Shown here in pieces: positions 54,783 to 63,770 of a stretch of DNA of 64,000 bases. Under the pieces are notes generated by a model. It searched no databases, was not told the DNA's origin, and saw nothing but the letters and a program-made list of their open reading frames with translations. Both the position numbers and the translations under genes were made by a program. The stretch is from Arcobacter sp. (GTDB taxonomy: Bacteria > Campylobacterota > Campylobacteria > Campylobacterales > Arcobacteraceae). How positions within the stretch are numbered: the stretch's first letter is position 1; each line of letters opens with the position of its first letter. The stretch is taken from NCBI GenBank assembly GCA_002869535.1, contig PKUK01000001.1, positions 310,001 to 374,000 on the forward strand, written 5' to 3'.

Positions 54783-56871
54783 ATTATTTTTAATTTTGCC
54801 AATACTTATTGGTACACTCTTTTCAAAAGAGTTAAAAAACGAAAGACTTCAAATATTATCAAATGATTTAAATAGTAAAGAGAATATAGTTATTGCAAAA
54901 GGTGATGTTGTTATATTTTCTCCTAAGTATTATATATCTGCTCAAAAAGTAATTTATGACAAAGAAAAGGGGACATTAGAACTTTTTGATGATGTTGTAA
55001 TTTTAAAAGACAATCTTGTTCAAACACAAAGTGACTATGCATTTATGGATTTAAATGAAGAAAGCTTAACTCAAAATCCGATTCTTTTGTTGGATAAAAA
55101 ATCTGAAGTATGGATTACTTCAAATAATGCAAATAAGCAAGAAAACTTTTATCATTTTAAGAATTCTATTATGTCAAGTTGTGATTGTATTGATCCTGCT
55201 TGGAATATAAGAGTTACAAGTGCAGATTATGATACCCAAGATCAATGGCTGGATGTTTATAATGCTAGGCTTTATATAAAAGATGTACCAGTTTTTTATA
55301 CCCCTTACTTTGGTTTTTCAACAGATACTACAAGAAGAACAGGTCTTTTACGACCTACCGTAGGATACTCATCTTCTGAAGGGTTTTTATACTCTCAACC
55401 AATCTTTATAGCTCCTGCTGATGATTATGATATAGAGCTTGTTCCTCAAGTTAGACTAAATAGAGGATATGGATTATCAGCATATTATAGATATGTTGAT
55501 TCAGAGTATTCTAGTCTTGAAATTGGAGCAGGGTTTTTTAAAGAGAATAGTGAATATGTATCAAAAAATTCTTTAGAGAATGAAAAACATTATGGATGGA
55601 GTTTAGACTATACAAGAAGTAAACTTCTAAGTGGTAAAGAGAGTGAAGATGGATTATTTGCAAAAATAAAGTGGATTAATGATATTGAATATTATAATGT
55701 TGAAGACTCTACTCATAAAAGTTCAACAATAGAGAAAAAAATAGAATCAAAGATTAATTATTATTATAAAAACAATGATTATTACCTTGGAACCTATTTA
55801 CGTCATTATTTAGATACAGACCTTTCATCAAATGATACAACTTTACAGCAACTACCACAAGTTCAATTGCATTCTTTTGCTGATAACTTCTATTTAGATA
55901 AACTTTTGTATTCAGCAGATTTACAAGTGACTAATTATACAAGGCAAAATGGCTTAGAAGCTGTTAAGACAGATCTCACTGCACCACTATCTTATAGTTT
56001 TTCTTTTTTTGATGATTATATAAAGTTAATTTTACAAGAAGAAATTTCTGTATCAAAAATAGAGTATGATAATGGAACAACAAATTATGAGAATGCAACA
56101 TTTATTGAAAATAGACATAAAATTTCTGTAAATAGTAATCTAATTAAAAAATATGAAACAGGAATACATACTATTAATTTTAATACAGATTTTGTAATTC
56201 CAAATGTTGTAAAATCAAAAGGTGATATTTATCCTTTATCTAATACATCAAGTGAATTATCTCCTTTCCCCCTATCACAAACAACAAAAACTATAACTTT
56301 TGCAATAAATCAATCTTGGACTGATATTGAAGATTTAAAAGAGATAATTAATCATAAAATCAGTCAATCAATTATTTATGATGATTTTAATAATACAAAA
56401 TTAGGTGATTTAGAAAATGAAATTAGATATAACTATTTTCTTGGAAGTATAGCAAATAGAATTATTTACAGTAATTTAGATAATAAAGTAACTGAATCAT
56501 CAACAAGTTTTTCTTTAAATTATGAAAACTATTTTTTTAGGGCAAGTCATTATTTATCAAAAAATACAGCAAACTCAGGAAAAGAGGAATTAGAATCATA
56601 TGCTGTAGATACTGGATTTACTTTTTATAAGGATTATAGTTTATCATATAACGAAAACTATAATATTAAAGATAAAATTAGAAATAAACAAGCTTTTGTT
56701 TTTGGTATTAATGATAAGTGTTGGAGTTTAGATTTATCTTTTGAGAAGTCAATTACACCAACTGCTTCAACAACTGCAAACTCTATTAAGCAAGATATAG
56801 TTTACTTAGAGTTAACATTAAAACCTTTAGGTGGCTTAAAACAAGCATATATGGTTAAAGAGGAAAAATAA
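54775..56871 (+). CDS. lptD: LPS-assembly protein LptD
   Basis: LptD is the outer-membrane barrel that places lipopolysaccharide on the cell surface. A short signal peptide (LFLILPILIGTLFS) precedes a small periplasmic OstA-like domain (IVIAKGDVVIFSPKYYISAQ) and the barrel with FYTPYFGFSTDTTRRTGLLR and the YSSSEGFLYSQPIFIAPA block. Cysteines in SSCDC probably form the essential disulfide. The C-terminus keeps LTLKPLGG. It has 698 residues, in the normal size range for the phylum. The next gene starts right after its stop. Confidence 0.92.
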   Translation: MRKLFLILPILIGTLFSKELKNERLQILSNDLNSKENIVIAKGDVVIFSPKYYISAQKVIYDKEKGTLELFDDVVILKDNLVQTQSDYAFMDLNEESLTQNPILLLDKKSEVWITSNNANKQENFYHFKNSIMSSCDCIDPAWNIRVTSADYDTQDQWLDVYNARLYIKDVPVFYTPYFGFSTDTTRRTGLLRPTVGYSSSEGFLYSQPIFIAPADDYDIELVPQVRLNRGYGLSAYYRYVDSEYSSLEIGAGFFKENSEYVSKNSLENEKHYGWSLDYTRSKLLSGKESEDGLFAKIKWINDIEYYNVEDSTHKSSTIEKKIESKINYYYKNNDYYLGTYLRHYLDTDLSSNDTTLQQLPQVQLHSFADNFYLDKLLYSADLQVTNYTRQNGLEAVKTDLTAPLSYSFSFFDDYIKLILQEEISVSKIEYDNGTTNYENATFIENRHKISVNSNLIKKYETGIHTINFNTDFVIPNVVKSKGDIYPLSNTSSELSPFPLSQTTKTITFAINQSWTDIEDLKEIINHKISQSIIYDDFNNTKLGDLENEIRYNYFLGSIANRIIYSNLDNKVTESSTSFSLNYENYFFRASHYLSKNTANSGKEELESYAVDTGFTFYKDYSLSYNENYNIKDKIRNKQAFVFGINDKCWSLDLSFEKSITPTASTTANSIKQDIVYLELTLKPLGGLKQAYMVKEEK

Positions 56872-57540
56872 TTGGATTTTGAACTTAAATGTAGTGGTAG
56901 TAAAATATATTTCAAAGATAGAGAAGATGCTGCAAATAGACTAATAGAGGTTTTACCAATTGAAAAGATGAAACTAGAAGATTGGATAGTTGTTGCTTCT
57001 TCTTATGGTGGTTATTCAATTGCTAAAACCATTGCAAAAAAATTAGATGCACAATATAAAATACTCTTTACAGAAAAAGTTGTAGCGCCACATAATGAAG
57101 AGTGTGAAATTGCAATTGTAACAGAGAGTGAAGAGGTTGTAATTCATGAAGAATTAGCAAGATCTTTTGATTTAAGTTTAGATTTTATTTTTTCAAAGTC
57201 AAAATATGTTTATGATAGTATGATTTTAAATAAGTTAAGTAAATTTAGATCAGGAGAAAGAATAAAAGATATAAAAGATAAGAATATTCTTCTTGTTGAT
57301 GAGGGGTTAAATACAGGTCTTACAATGATGGCTTGTATTAAAACAGCAATAAATTTAGGTGCTAAGTCAGTTTCAGTTGCAATTCCAATACTGCCAAATG
57401 CCAGTATACAAACTATTGAATCTATTGCTGATGATTTGTATTATGTGAAAAGTTTAGATCATTTTATCTCTATTGATTATTATTATAACAACTTAGAAGA
57501 GATAACGTTTGAAGATATTAAAAATATAAAGGATAAATAA
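56872..57540 (+). CDS. Phosphoribosyltransferase-domain protein
   Basis: It is a 222-residue cytoplasmic protein with a type I phosphoribosyltransferase fold. The PRPP-binding loop is ILLVDEGLNTGLTMMACI (VDE-x3-TG-x-T pattern), and the N-terminal SSYGGYSIAKTIAKKL is the first nucleotide-binding turn. The end, LYYVKSLDHFISIDYYYNN, is family-typical of the Campylobacterota version next to pnp. It starts with TTG at 56872, directly after lptD. The substrate is unknown. Confidence 0.72.
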   Translation: MDFELKCSGSKIYFKDREDAANRLIEVLPIEKMKLEDWIVVASSYGGYSIAKTIAKKLDAQYKILFTEKVVAPHNEECEIAIVTESEEVVIHEELARSFDLSLDFIFSKSKYVYDSMILNKLSKFRSGERIKDIKDKNILLVDEGLNTGLTMMACIKTAINLGAKSVSVAIPILPNASIQTIESIADDLYYVKSLDHFISIDYYYNNLEEITFEDIKNIKDK

Positions 57541-57542
57541 TT

Positions 57543-59720
57543 ATGTCAACTGTATGTGAGTTCGAATTAAATGGAAAAGAGGAAATATTTGAGTTTAATA
57601 AAGTTGCAAAACAAGCAAATGGCTCTGTTTTAGCAAAATGTGGTAAAGCAGTTGTTTTAGCAACAATTGTTAGTGAGTTTGATAATCCTGTTTCTGAAGA
57701 TTTTACTCCATTGACTGTTCAATATATAGAAAAAACATATGCTGCTGCAAAGATGCCAGGTGGTTTTTTCAAAAGAGAGAGTAAACCAAGTGAATTAGAG
57801 ACTTTAACTTCAAGAATTATAGATAGAAGTTTAAGACCACTATTTCCAAAAGGTTATGTTTATCCTACTACAATTACAGTTATGGTTTTAAGTGCTGATA
57901 AAGATGTTGATTTACAAGCATTAGCTTTAAATGCTGCTAGTGCTGCATTTTATACTTCTGATTTACCAGTTAAAAAATCAGTTGCAGGAGTTAGAGTTGC
58001 TAGAATTGAAGGTGAATATGTTATTAATCCAAACAGTTCAGATATGGAAAACTCAACTTTAGACTTATATGTTGCAGGTTCAAAAGATGAACTTCTAATG
58101 ATAGAGATGAAAGCAATTTCATCTGAAGAAATGATTGAAGTTGACATTGAAGCATTTACAAAAGTACACAAAACAAATGAAATGAGTGAAGATGAGTTAG
58201 TTGAAGCAATAGGTGTTGCTCAAAAAGCACTTTATGAAGTTAATAGTACATATGAAAGTGGATTTGAAAATGTATGTAAAGAGATGAAAGAGATTGAATT
58301 AGTTGAATTTTCTATCTCAAAAGATTTAATTTCACATGTTCAAGAAAAATATTTAAATGATGTAAAAGATGCTGTAAAAAAATTAGCTAAAAGTGAAAGA
58401 GCAACAGAATTAAAAGATTTAGCAAAAAAGATTGCAGAAGATGAGTATTGTATATCAAACGAGCTTCCTTATTCAGATATTTATGAAGCTGTATCTATTG
58501 TAAAAAAAGATGTTGTTAGATCAATGATTGTAAATGAAAATGTAAGAGCAGATGGAAGAGGTTTACGAACTGTTAGACCTATATCAATTGAGACAAATAT
58601 TTTACCTTCAGCTCACTCTTCTTGTCTTTTTACTAGAGGTGAAACTCAAGCATTAGTTGTGGGAACTTTAGCAGGTGCTAAAGATGGACAGATGTATGAA
58701 GTTTTAAATGAAAAATCAACTTCTATGGAAAATTTCATGGTTCATTATAATTTTCCAGGCTTTTCAGTTGGTGAAGCAAAACCTATGTTTGGAGTTGGTC
58801 GAAGAGAGTTAGGACATGGAAACTTAGGTAAAAGAGCACTAGAAGCAACTATTGACAGAGATTTTGGAGAAACAATAAGATTGGTATCAGAAATACTAGA
58901 ATCTAATGGTTCGTCATCTATGGCAACTGTATGTGGTGGTTCATTGGCTTTAAAAGCAGCAGGTGTTCCAATCTCAGGTTTAGTTGCTGGAGTTGCTATT
59001 GGTATGGTTGTGGAAGGCAATAAACATTGTGTATTAACTGATATTATGGGATTAGAAGATCATGATGGTGATATGGACTTTAAAGTTGCTGGTCCAAAGT
59101 CAGGTATTACAGCTTTACAGATGGATATTAAACTTGGTGGAATAGAGTTAGATGTTTTAAAAGAGGCTCTTTTACAAGCAAAAGAGGGTAGAGAACATAT
59201 TTTAGAACTTATGGAAGCAGCGGCTGTTGATATCGTACCAAGCTTAGCACTGCCATTAATGGAACAATTTGCAATAGACCCAAGTAAAATCATGGTAGTT
59301 ATTGGAAAAGCAGGTTCTACTATAAAAGAGATTATTGAAAAATTCTCTGTGTCAATTGATTTAGATAGAGATAGTGGTAATGTTAAAGTAGCAGGTGAAT
59401 GTAAACAGAATGTTTTAGATGCTTGTGAACATATTAAAACTATATCAAATAATGCACCAGCAAGAAGACAAAGCGAAAAAATTATTTTTGATACTATATA
59501 CAAAGAAGAAGAAGTTTTAGAAGGTATAGTGGAAAGAATTGTTGATTTTGGAGCATTTATGAAGCTTCCAAAAGGTGGTGAAGGTCTATTACATATCTCT
59601 AAAATATCAAAAGAGCGAGTTAAAAATGTAACAGATGTTTTAAGTGTTGGTGATAAAGTTGAACTAAAAGTGTTAAAAGTAAATAGAGATAGAATTGAAT
59701 TAGCATCGGCTAATATTTAA
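57543..59720 (+). CDS. pnp: Polyribonucleotide nucleotidyltransferase (PNPase)
   Basis: PNPase degrades RNA from the 3' end by phosphorolysis. Two RNase PH domains are present (PGGFFKRESKPSELETLTSR in the first; NFPGFSVGEAKPMFGVGRRE in the second), then a KH domain with VVIGKAGSTIKEI and an S1 domain (EGIVERIVDFGAFMKLPKGG with GLLHISKIS). It has 725 residues. It follows the phosphoribosyltransferase gene by 2 bases and ends the long purD transcript. The 71-base gap after it holds an AT-rich stretch with possible promoter boxes. Confidence 0.96.
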   Translation: MSTVCEFELNGKEEIFEFNKVAKQANGSVLAKCGKAVVLATIVSEFDNPVSEDFTPLTVQYIEKTYAAAKMPGGFFKRESKPSELETLTSRIIDRSLRPLFPKGYVYPTTITVMVLSADKDVDLQALALNAASAAFYTSDLPVKKSVAGVRVARIEGEYVINPNSSDMENSTLDLYVAGSKDELLMIEMKAISSEEMIEVDIEAFTKVHKTNEMSEDELVEAIGVAQKALYEVNSTYESGFENVCKEMKEIELVEFSISKDLISHVQEKYLNDVKDAVKKLAKSERATELKDLAKKIAEDEYCISNELPYSDIYEAVSIVKKDVVRSMIVNENVRADGRGLRTVRPISIETNILPSAHSSCLFTRGETQALVVGTLAGAKDGQMYEVLNEKSTSMENFMVHYNFPGFSVGEAKPMFGVGRRELGHGNLGKRALEATIDRDFGETIRLVSEILESNGSSSMATVCGGSLALKAAGVPISGLVAGVAIGMVVEGNKHCVLTDIMGLEDHDGDMDFKVAGPKSGITALQMDIKLGGIELDVLKEALLQAKEGREHILELMEAAAVDIVPSLALPLMEQFAIDPSKIMVVIGKAGSTIKEIIEKFSVSIDLDRDSGNVKVAGECKQNVLDACEHIKTISNNAPARRQSEKIIFDTIYKEEEVLEGIVERIVDFGAFMKLPKGGEGLLHISKISKERVKNVTDVLSVGDKVELKVLKVNRDRIELASANI

Positions 59721-59791
59721 TTTTTATACTAAATTAATAGTTCTTTAGTTATTATTTATAAAATATTATTTTTTCGTATTAAGGAAATACT

Positions 59792-60160
59792 ATGGCAAAA
59801 CTTTTAATAGTGGATGATTCGACTATGTTAAGAGATATGTTAACATACGCTCTCAAGGAGGGTGGATATAGTGACGTTATTGCAGCAGTAGATGGTGTAG
59901 ACGGTTTAGAGAAAGCAAAAGGTCACGAATTTGATTTGGTTATTACTGATGTAAATATGCCAAATATGGATGGATTAACATTAATTGGTGAATTAAGAAA
60001 AGTAGATAAATATAAAACAAAACCTATTTTAGTATTGACAACTGAAAGAAGTGATGATATGAAAGCAAAAGGAAAAGCAGCAGGTGCAACTGGTTGGATT
60101 GTAAAACAATTTGTTCCAGATCAATTACTAAAAGCTGTTAACATAGTTTTAAATAGATAG
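59792..60160 (+). CDS. CheY-like response regulator with K-Q in place of K-P
   Basis: It is a single receiver domain of 122 residues. The acidic pocket is in LIVDDSTMLRDML, the phosphorylated Asp53 is in VITDVNMPNMDG, the Thr in LVLTTER, and the Lys in GWIVKQFVPDQL (Lys105). The residue after the lysine is Gln106; nearly all receiver domains have Pro there. CCA to CAA would explain it. Its gene begins the chemotaxis operon, 14 bases before cheA, so it is likely the output or an adaptor of this CheA. AAGGAAATAC precedes the ATG. Confidence 0.9.
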   Translation: MAKLLIVDDSTMLRDMLTYALKEGGYSDVIAAVDGVDGLEKAKGHEFDLVITDVNMPNMDGLTLIGELRKVDKYKTKPILVLTTERSDDMKAKGKAAGATGWIVKQFVPDQLLKAVNIVLNR

Positions 60161-60174
60161 AAAGGTATTATAAT

Positions 60175-62238
60175 ATGGCTGGTTTTGATATATCAAAATA
60201 TCGAGAGATGTTTTTAGAAGAAGCTGTGGAACTTTTCGAGTCTGCAGATAATGTTTTATTGGAAGCTGAAAATAATGGCTCACTTACAGATGACGAGATG
60301 GGACAACTTTTTAGGGATGTACATACCCTTAAGGGTAGTGGTGCTTCTGTAGAACTTCCATTATTTGCAGAGTTTACTCATGATGTAGAAAACATGATGG
60401 ATAAATTAAGAAATCATCAAATAGTTTTTATCCCTGAAATGGCGGGTACGTTAATTGATGCAATGGATATAATGAAAGAGATTTTAGAGCTAGAAGTTGC
60501 AGAAGATATAACTAGAGAAACTTTTGAAGAAATGACATCTGAAATGCTAGTACAAATTAGAGCATATATTAATGGCGAGAATGTTTCAGCACAAGAAGAA
60601 GTTGTAGCAGTAGAATCTGAACCTATTCAAGAAGAGTCATCAGCAGAAGAAACTTCAAGTGATTTTGGAAATGAGGGTGTTTCTAGCTCATCATCAAATT
60701 CATATGGGATTTTTGAAGATGACTTCAATGAAGAAGAGAGTTTAGAAAATGACTCTTTTGGTTTCTTTAGTGAAGATATGAAAATTTCTAATTCTAAAGA
60801 GTATGACTATGATAATGAAAACTTTGGTTTCTTTGATGATGCAGAAGATATAACACCTGCTTCAACAATAAAAGTAAAAGTAGAAGAAGTTGAAGAAAAA
60901 CCTACTCAAAAAGCTCAACAACCTGCAGCAAGTGCACCTGCTACAAAAGCAGTAGCACCAGCAAAAGCAGCAACGCCAGCAGCTAGTAGACCTGCTTCAA
61001 GAAATAGAGAAGAGAAAAAACCTGCTGTAACAAATAATATTAGAGTTAATCTTGATAAAATTGATTTATTAATGAATAATGTTGGTGATTTAGTAATTAC
61101 TAATGCTATGCTTAAACAGTTTACTTCAACAATTGAAGATAATAAAGTACAAAACTCAGTATATGAAAGATTAGAACAACTAGAAAGACATATTAGAGAT
61201 ATGCAAGATTCTATAATGAGTATTAGAATGGTACCTATGGAATCTATTTATTCTAAATTCCCTAAAGTTGTTAGAGATATCTCTAAAAAATTAAATAAAA
61301 AAGTTGATTTCAAACATTTTGGTGATAATGTTGAAATTGATAAAGCAATGATTGAAGGATTAACAGATCCTTTAATGCATATTATTAGAAACTCTTTAGA
61401 CCATGGAATAGAGACTCCTGAAGCTAGATCTGCCTCAGGTAAAAATGAAATGGGAGAGATTATCATCTCTGCTGAACAAGCAAATGGACAAATGATTATT
61501 ACAATTGAAGATGATGGTAAAGGTATTGATGGAGATAGAGTTGCTCAAAAAGCTCTAGACAATGGACTAATTGACGAAAATCAATTCTCAAAAATGACTG
61601 ACAATGAAAAAGCAATGTTAGTATTTGGAGCTGGAGTTTCAACTGCTGATCAAGTTACAGATATTTCTGGTCGTGGTGTTGGAATGGACGTTGTAAAAAC
61701 AAATATTCATAAGCTTGGTGGTGCAATTAATTTAGATACAACAATGGGTGCTGGTACTACTATTACTATTATGCTTCCATTAACACTTGCAATTCTTGAT
61801 GGACTAGATATTGCTGTTGGTGAACAAAGATATATATTACCTCTTAATTCTATTGTAGAATCTCTACAACCAACACATGAAATGATTAAAAAAATAGGTG
61901 ATGGTGCACAAGACTTATTGATGCTAAGAGAAGAGTTTATCCCTATCGTAAAACTTCATAGTCTTTTTGGAGTAGAGCCTGCTTATCATAAACTTGAAGA
62001 TGGAATGTTAATTGTTGTAAAACAAGGTAATACAAAAATTGCAATAGCAATTGATGAGTTCTTAAATCAATATCAAGTTGTGGTTAAACCTTTAGATAAA
62101 AACTTTAGACCTGTTCAAGGAATAGGTGCCGCGACTGTAAGAGGTGATGGTAGTATAGGATTAATTTTAGATGTATTAGGTATTATTAATGCACAAATTA
62201 AAAAAGAAAAAGAAATAGGGATTGTAAAAGCCTCTTAA
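60175..62238 (+). CDS. cheA: Chemotaxis histidine kinase CheA
   Basis: CheA passes phosphate from receptor complexes to CheY and CheB. The N-terminal Hpt domain has RDVHTLKGSGAS with His50. A long low-complexity linker (Ser/Glu-rich, then Ala/Pro-rich, about residues 145-280) follows. The dimerisation, ATPase (MHIIRNSLDHGIETPEARSA, DISGRGVGMDVVKTNI) and CheW-like domains come next, ending QIKKEKEIGIVKAS. No separate P2 domain is obvious and no receiver is fused. It has 687 residues. AAAGG precedes the ATG, and cheR follows 2 bases after its stop. Confidence 0.95.
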   Translation: MAGFDISKYREMFLEEAVELFESADNVLLEAENNGSLTDDEMGQLFRDVHTLKGSGASVELPLFAEFTHDVENMMDKLRNHQIVFIPEMAGTLIDAMDIMKEILELEVAEDITRETFEEMTSEMLVQIRAYINGENVSAQEEVVAVESEPIQEESSAEETSSDFGNEGVSSSSSNSYGIFEDDFNEEESLENDSFGFFSEDMKISNSKEYDYDNENFGFFDDAEDITPASTIKVKVEEVEEKPTQKAQQPAASAPATKAVAPAKAATPAASRPASRNREEKKPAVTNNIRVNLDKIDLLMNNVGDLVITNAMLKQFTSTIEDNKVQNSVYERLEQLERHIRDMQDSIMSIRMVPMESIYSKFPKVVRDISKKLNKKVDFKHFGDNVEIDKAMIEGLTDPLMHIIRNSLDHGIETPEARSASGKNEMGEIIISAEQANGQMIITIEDDGKGIDGDRVAQKALDNGLIDENQFSKMTDNEKAMLVFGAGVSTADQVTDISGRGVGMDVVKTNIHKLGGAINLDTTMGAGTTITIMLPLTLAILDGLDIAVGEQRYILPLNSIVESLQPTHEMIKKIGDGAQDLLMLREEFIPIVKLHSLFGVEPAYHKLEDGMLIVVKQGNTKIAIAIDEFLNQYQVVVKPLDKNFRPVQGIGAATVRGDGSIGLILDVLGIINAQIKKEKEIGIVKAS

Positions 62239-62240
62239 AT

Positions 62241-63086
62241 ATGGACAATACTCTTCATTTACATGAAATAGTAAAAGAGTTGTTATACTCTTTTACAGGA
62301 ATAACGCTTACTGAAAATAAAGATATTATGATTTCAAATAGACTTCATAAACTAAAGAGAAATGCCTTGTTTAATGGAACCTTGGATGAACTCTTGGATG
62401 CAATTAGAGAGGGTAATTATAAAACAGAGTTTATAAATGCTTTTACAACAAATAAGACTCATTTTTTTAGAGAAGAGTTTCATTTTGCAGATTTAAAAAA
62501 TAGAGTTTTGCCAGAGTTATGTAAAAATAATCAAGAAATAAAATTGTATTGTTCTGCTTCTTCAACGGGAGAAGAACCTTATTCAATGGCAATGACTATT
62601 TTAGAAGCACAAGAAGAACTAGGTAAAAAAATAAATACATCAATTATTGCAACAGATATTGATACAAATGTTCTTCAATATGCTGCAAATGGTATATATC
62701 GATATTCAAAAAGTTCAAAAGAGTTCCCTTCTTGGTTAAAACCTCAAAAATATTTTAGAAAACGAGTTGAAAAGAACTTAGTTTCTGAAGAAATTTTAAT
62801 AAAAGTAAAAGAAGAACTTCAAAGAATGATTAAGTTTCAAGTTATGAACTTAAATGATGAAAACTACCCTTTTGCTAAAAATCAGTTTGATGTAGTGTTT
62901 TGTAGAAATGTTTTAATATATTTTTCTTCAGAAGATCAAGAAAAAATTCTTTTTAAACTATTTAGGCATCTAAAAATGGGTGGAACACTTTATATTGGAC
63001 ATTCTGAAAGTCCTGGAAAACTTGAAGCATATGTAAAAAGAATAGGGCAAAACATTTTTATTAAAGAGAAGGAAATATCTTGGTAA
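62241..63086 (+). CDS. cheR: Chemotaxis methyltransferase CheR
   Basis: It methylates receptor glutamates with S-adenosylmethionine. The N-terminal helical domain (DIMISNRLHKLKRN) is followed by TTNKTHFFREEFHF, the methyl-donor site CSASSTGEEPYSMAM and DVVFCRNVLIYFSSEDQEK. It has 281 residues. No pentapeptide-binding TPR domain is attached. It overlaps the start of cheD by 7 bases. Confidence 0.95.
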   Translation: MDNTLHLHEIVKELLYSFTGITLTENKDIMISNRLHKLKRNALFNGTLDELLDAIREGNYKTEFINAFTTNKTHFFREEFHFADLKNRVLPELCKNNQEIKLYCSASSTGEEPYSMAMTILEAQEELGKKINTSIIATDIDTNVLQYAANGIYRYSKSSKEFPSWLKPQKYFRKRVEKNLVSEEILIKVKEELQRMIKFQVMNLNDENYPFAKNQFDVVFCRNVLIYFSSEDQEKILFKLFRHLKMGGTLYIGHSESPGKLEAYVKRIGQNIFIKEKEISW

Positions 63087-63757
63087 TATTAGGTCATAAA
63101 GATGGAAGTATAGAAAAAATTGCCAATAATCTATCAACTCAGACAATAAAAGGGTATAAAGCACACACTGTAATAGGTGGAGAGTTTGCCGTTAGTTCTG
63201 ATAATTATGATATTGCTTTTAAAACTCTGCTTGGTTCTTGTGTTGCTATTATGTTTTATGATACAGTTAAAAAAATAAAAGCTATGAACCATTTTTTGTT
63301 GCCAACAACGAATAATTCAAATGAAGATATGAAATATGGACTTTATTCAGTTGAAGCGATGTTAAATGAAATGTACAAATTGGGTTGCTCGAAAAAAGAT
63401 TTAAAAGCAAAAATTTCTGGTGGTGCTGATATTATGCAGCTAATGGCTACGAATAATAACTCAATAGGGCATAGAAACGTAGAGTTTGCAAAAGATTTTT
63501 GCAGATCTGAAGGATTTGAAATACTTTCAGAGCATACAAGAGGGGATCACGCAAGATTAATTTTGATGACTAATGAATTTGAAACATTTATAAAAGTTAC
63601 TAGTAAAAATGAAACAGACTCTAAGGTTATTCAAGAGGAAAAATCTTTACAAGTGGAAATTACAAAAGCACCAGTTCTCAAAGAGTATGTTGGTGGTGTG
63701 GACTTATTTGGAAATGATCCAGAACCGGCTCCTGAGATGGATATAGAATTATTTTAA
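63080..63757 (+). CDS. cheD: Chemoreceptor glutamine deamidase CheD
   Basis: CheD deamidates receptor glutamines and may interact with receptors directly. The catalytic cysteine is in LLGSCVAIMFYD (Cys54) and the histidine in AMNHFLLP (His71), matching the family. KISGGADIMQL is the next block. At 225 residues it has a C-terminal extension of about 60 residues (TSKNETDSKVIQEEKSLQVE onward) beyond the usual domain, ending in an acidic tail. Start TTG at 63080 overlaps cheR. Confidence 0.9.
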   Translation: MVILGHKDGSIEKIANNLSTQTIKGYKAHTVIGGEFAVSSDNYDIAFKTLLGSCVAIMFYDTVKKIKAMNHFLLPTTNNSNEDMKYGLYSVEAMLNEMYKLGCSKKDLKAKISGGADIMQLMATNNNSIGHRNVEFAKDFCRSEGFEILSEHTRGDHARLILMTNEFETFIKVTSKNETDSKVIQEEKSLQVEITKAPVLKEYVGGVDLFGNDPEPAPEMDIELF

Positions 63758-63770
63758 AAGGTATTTTATT

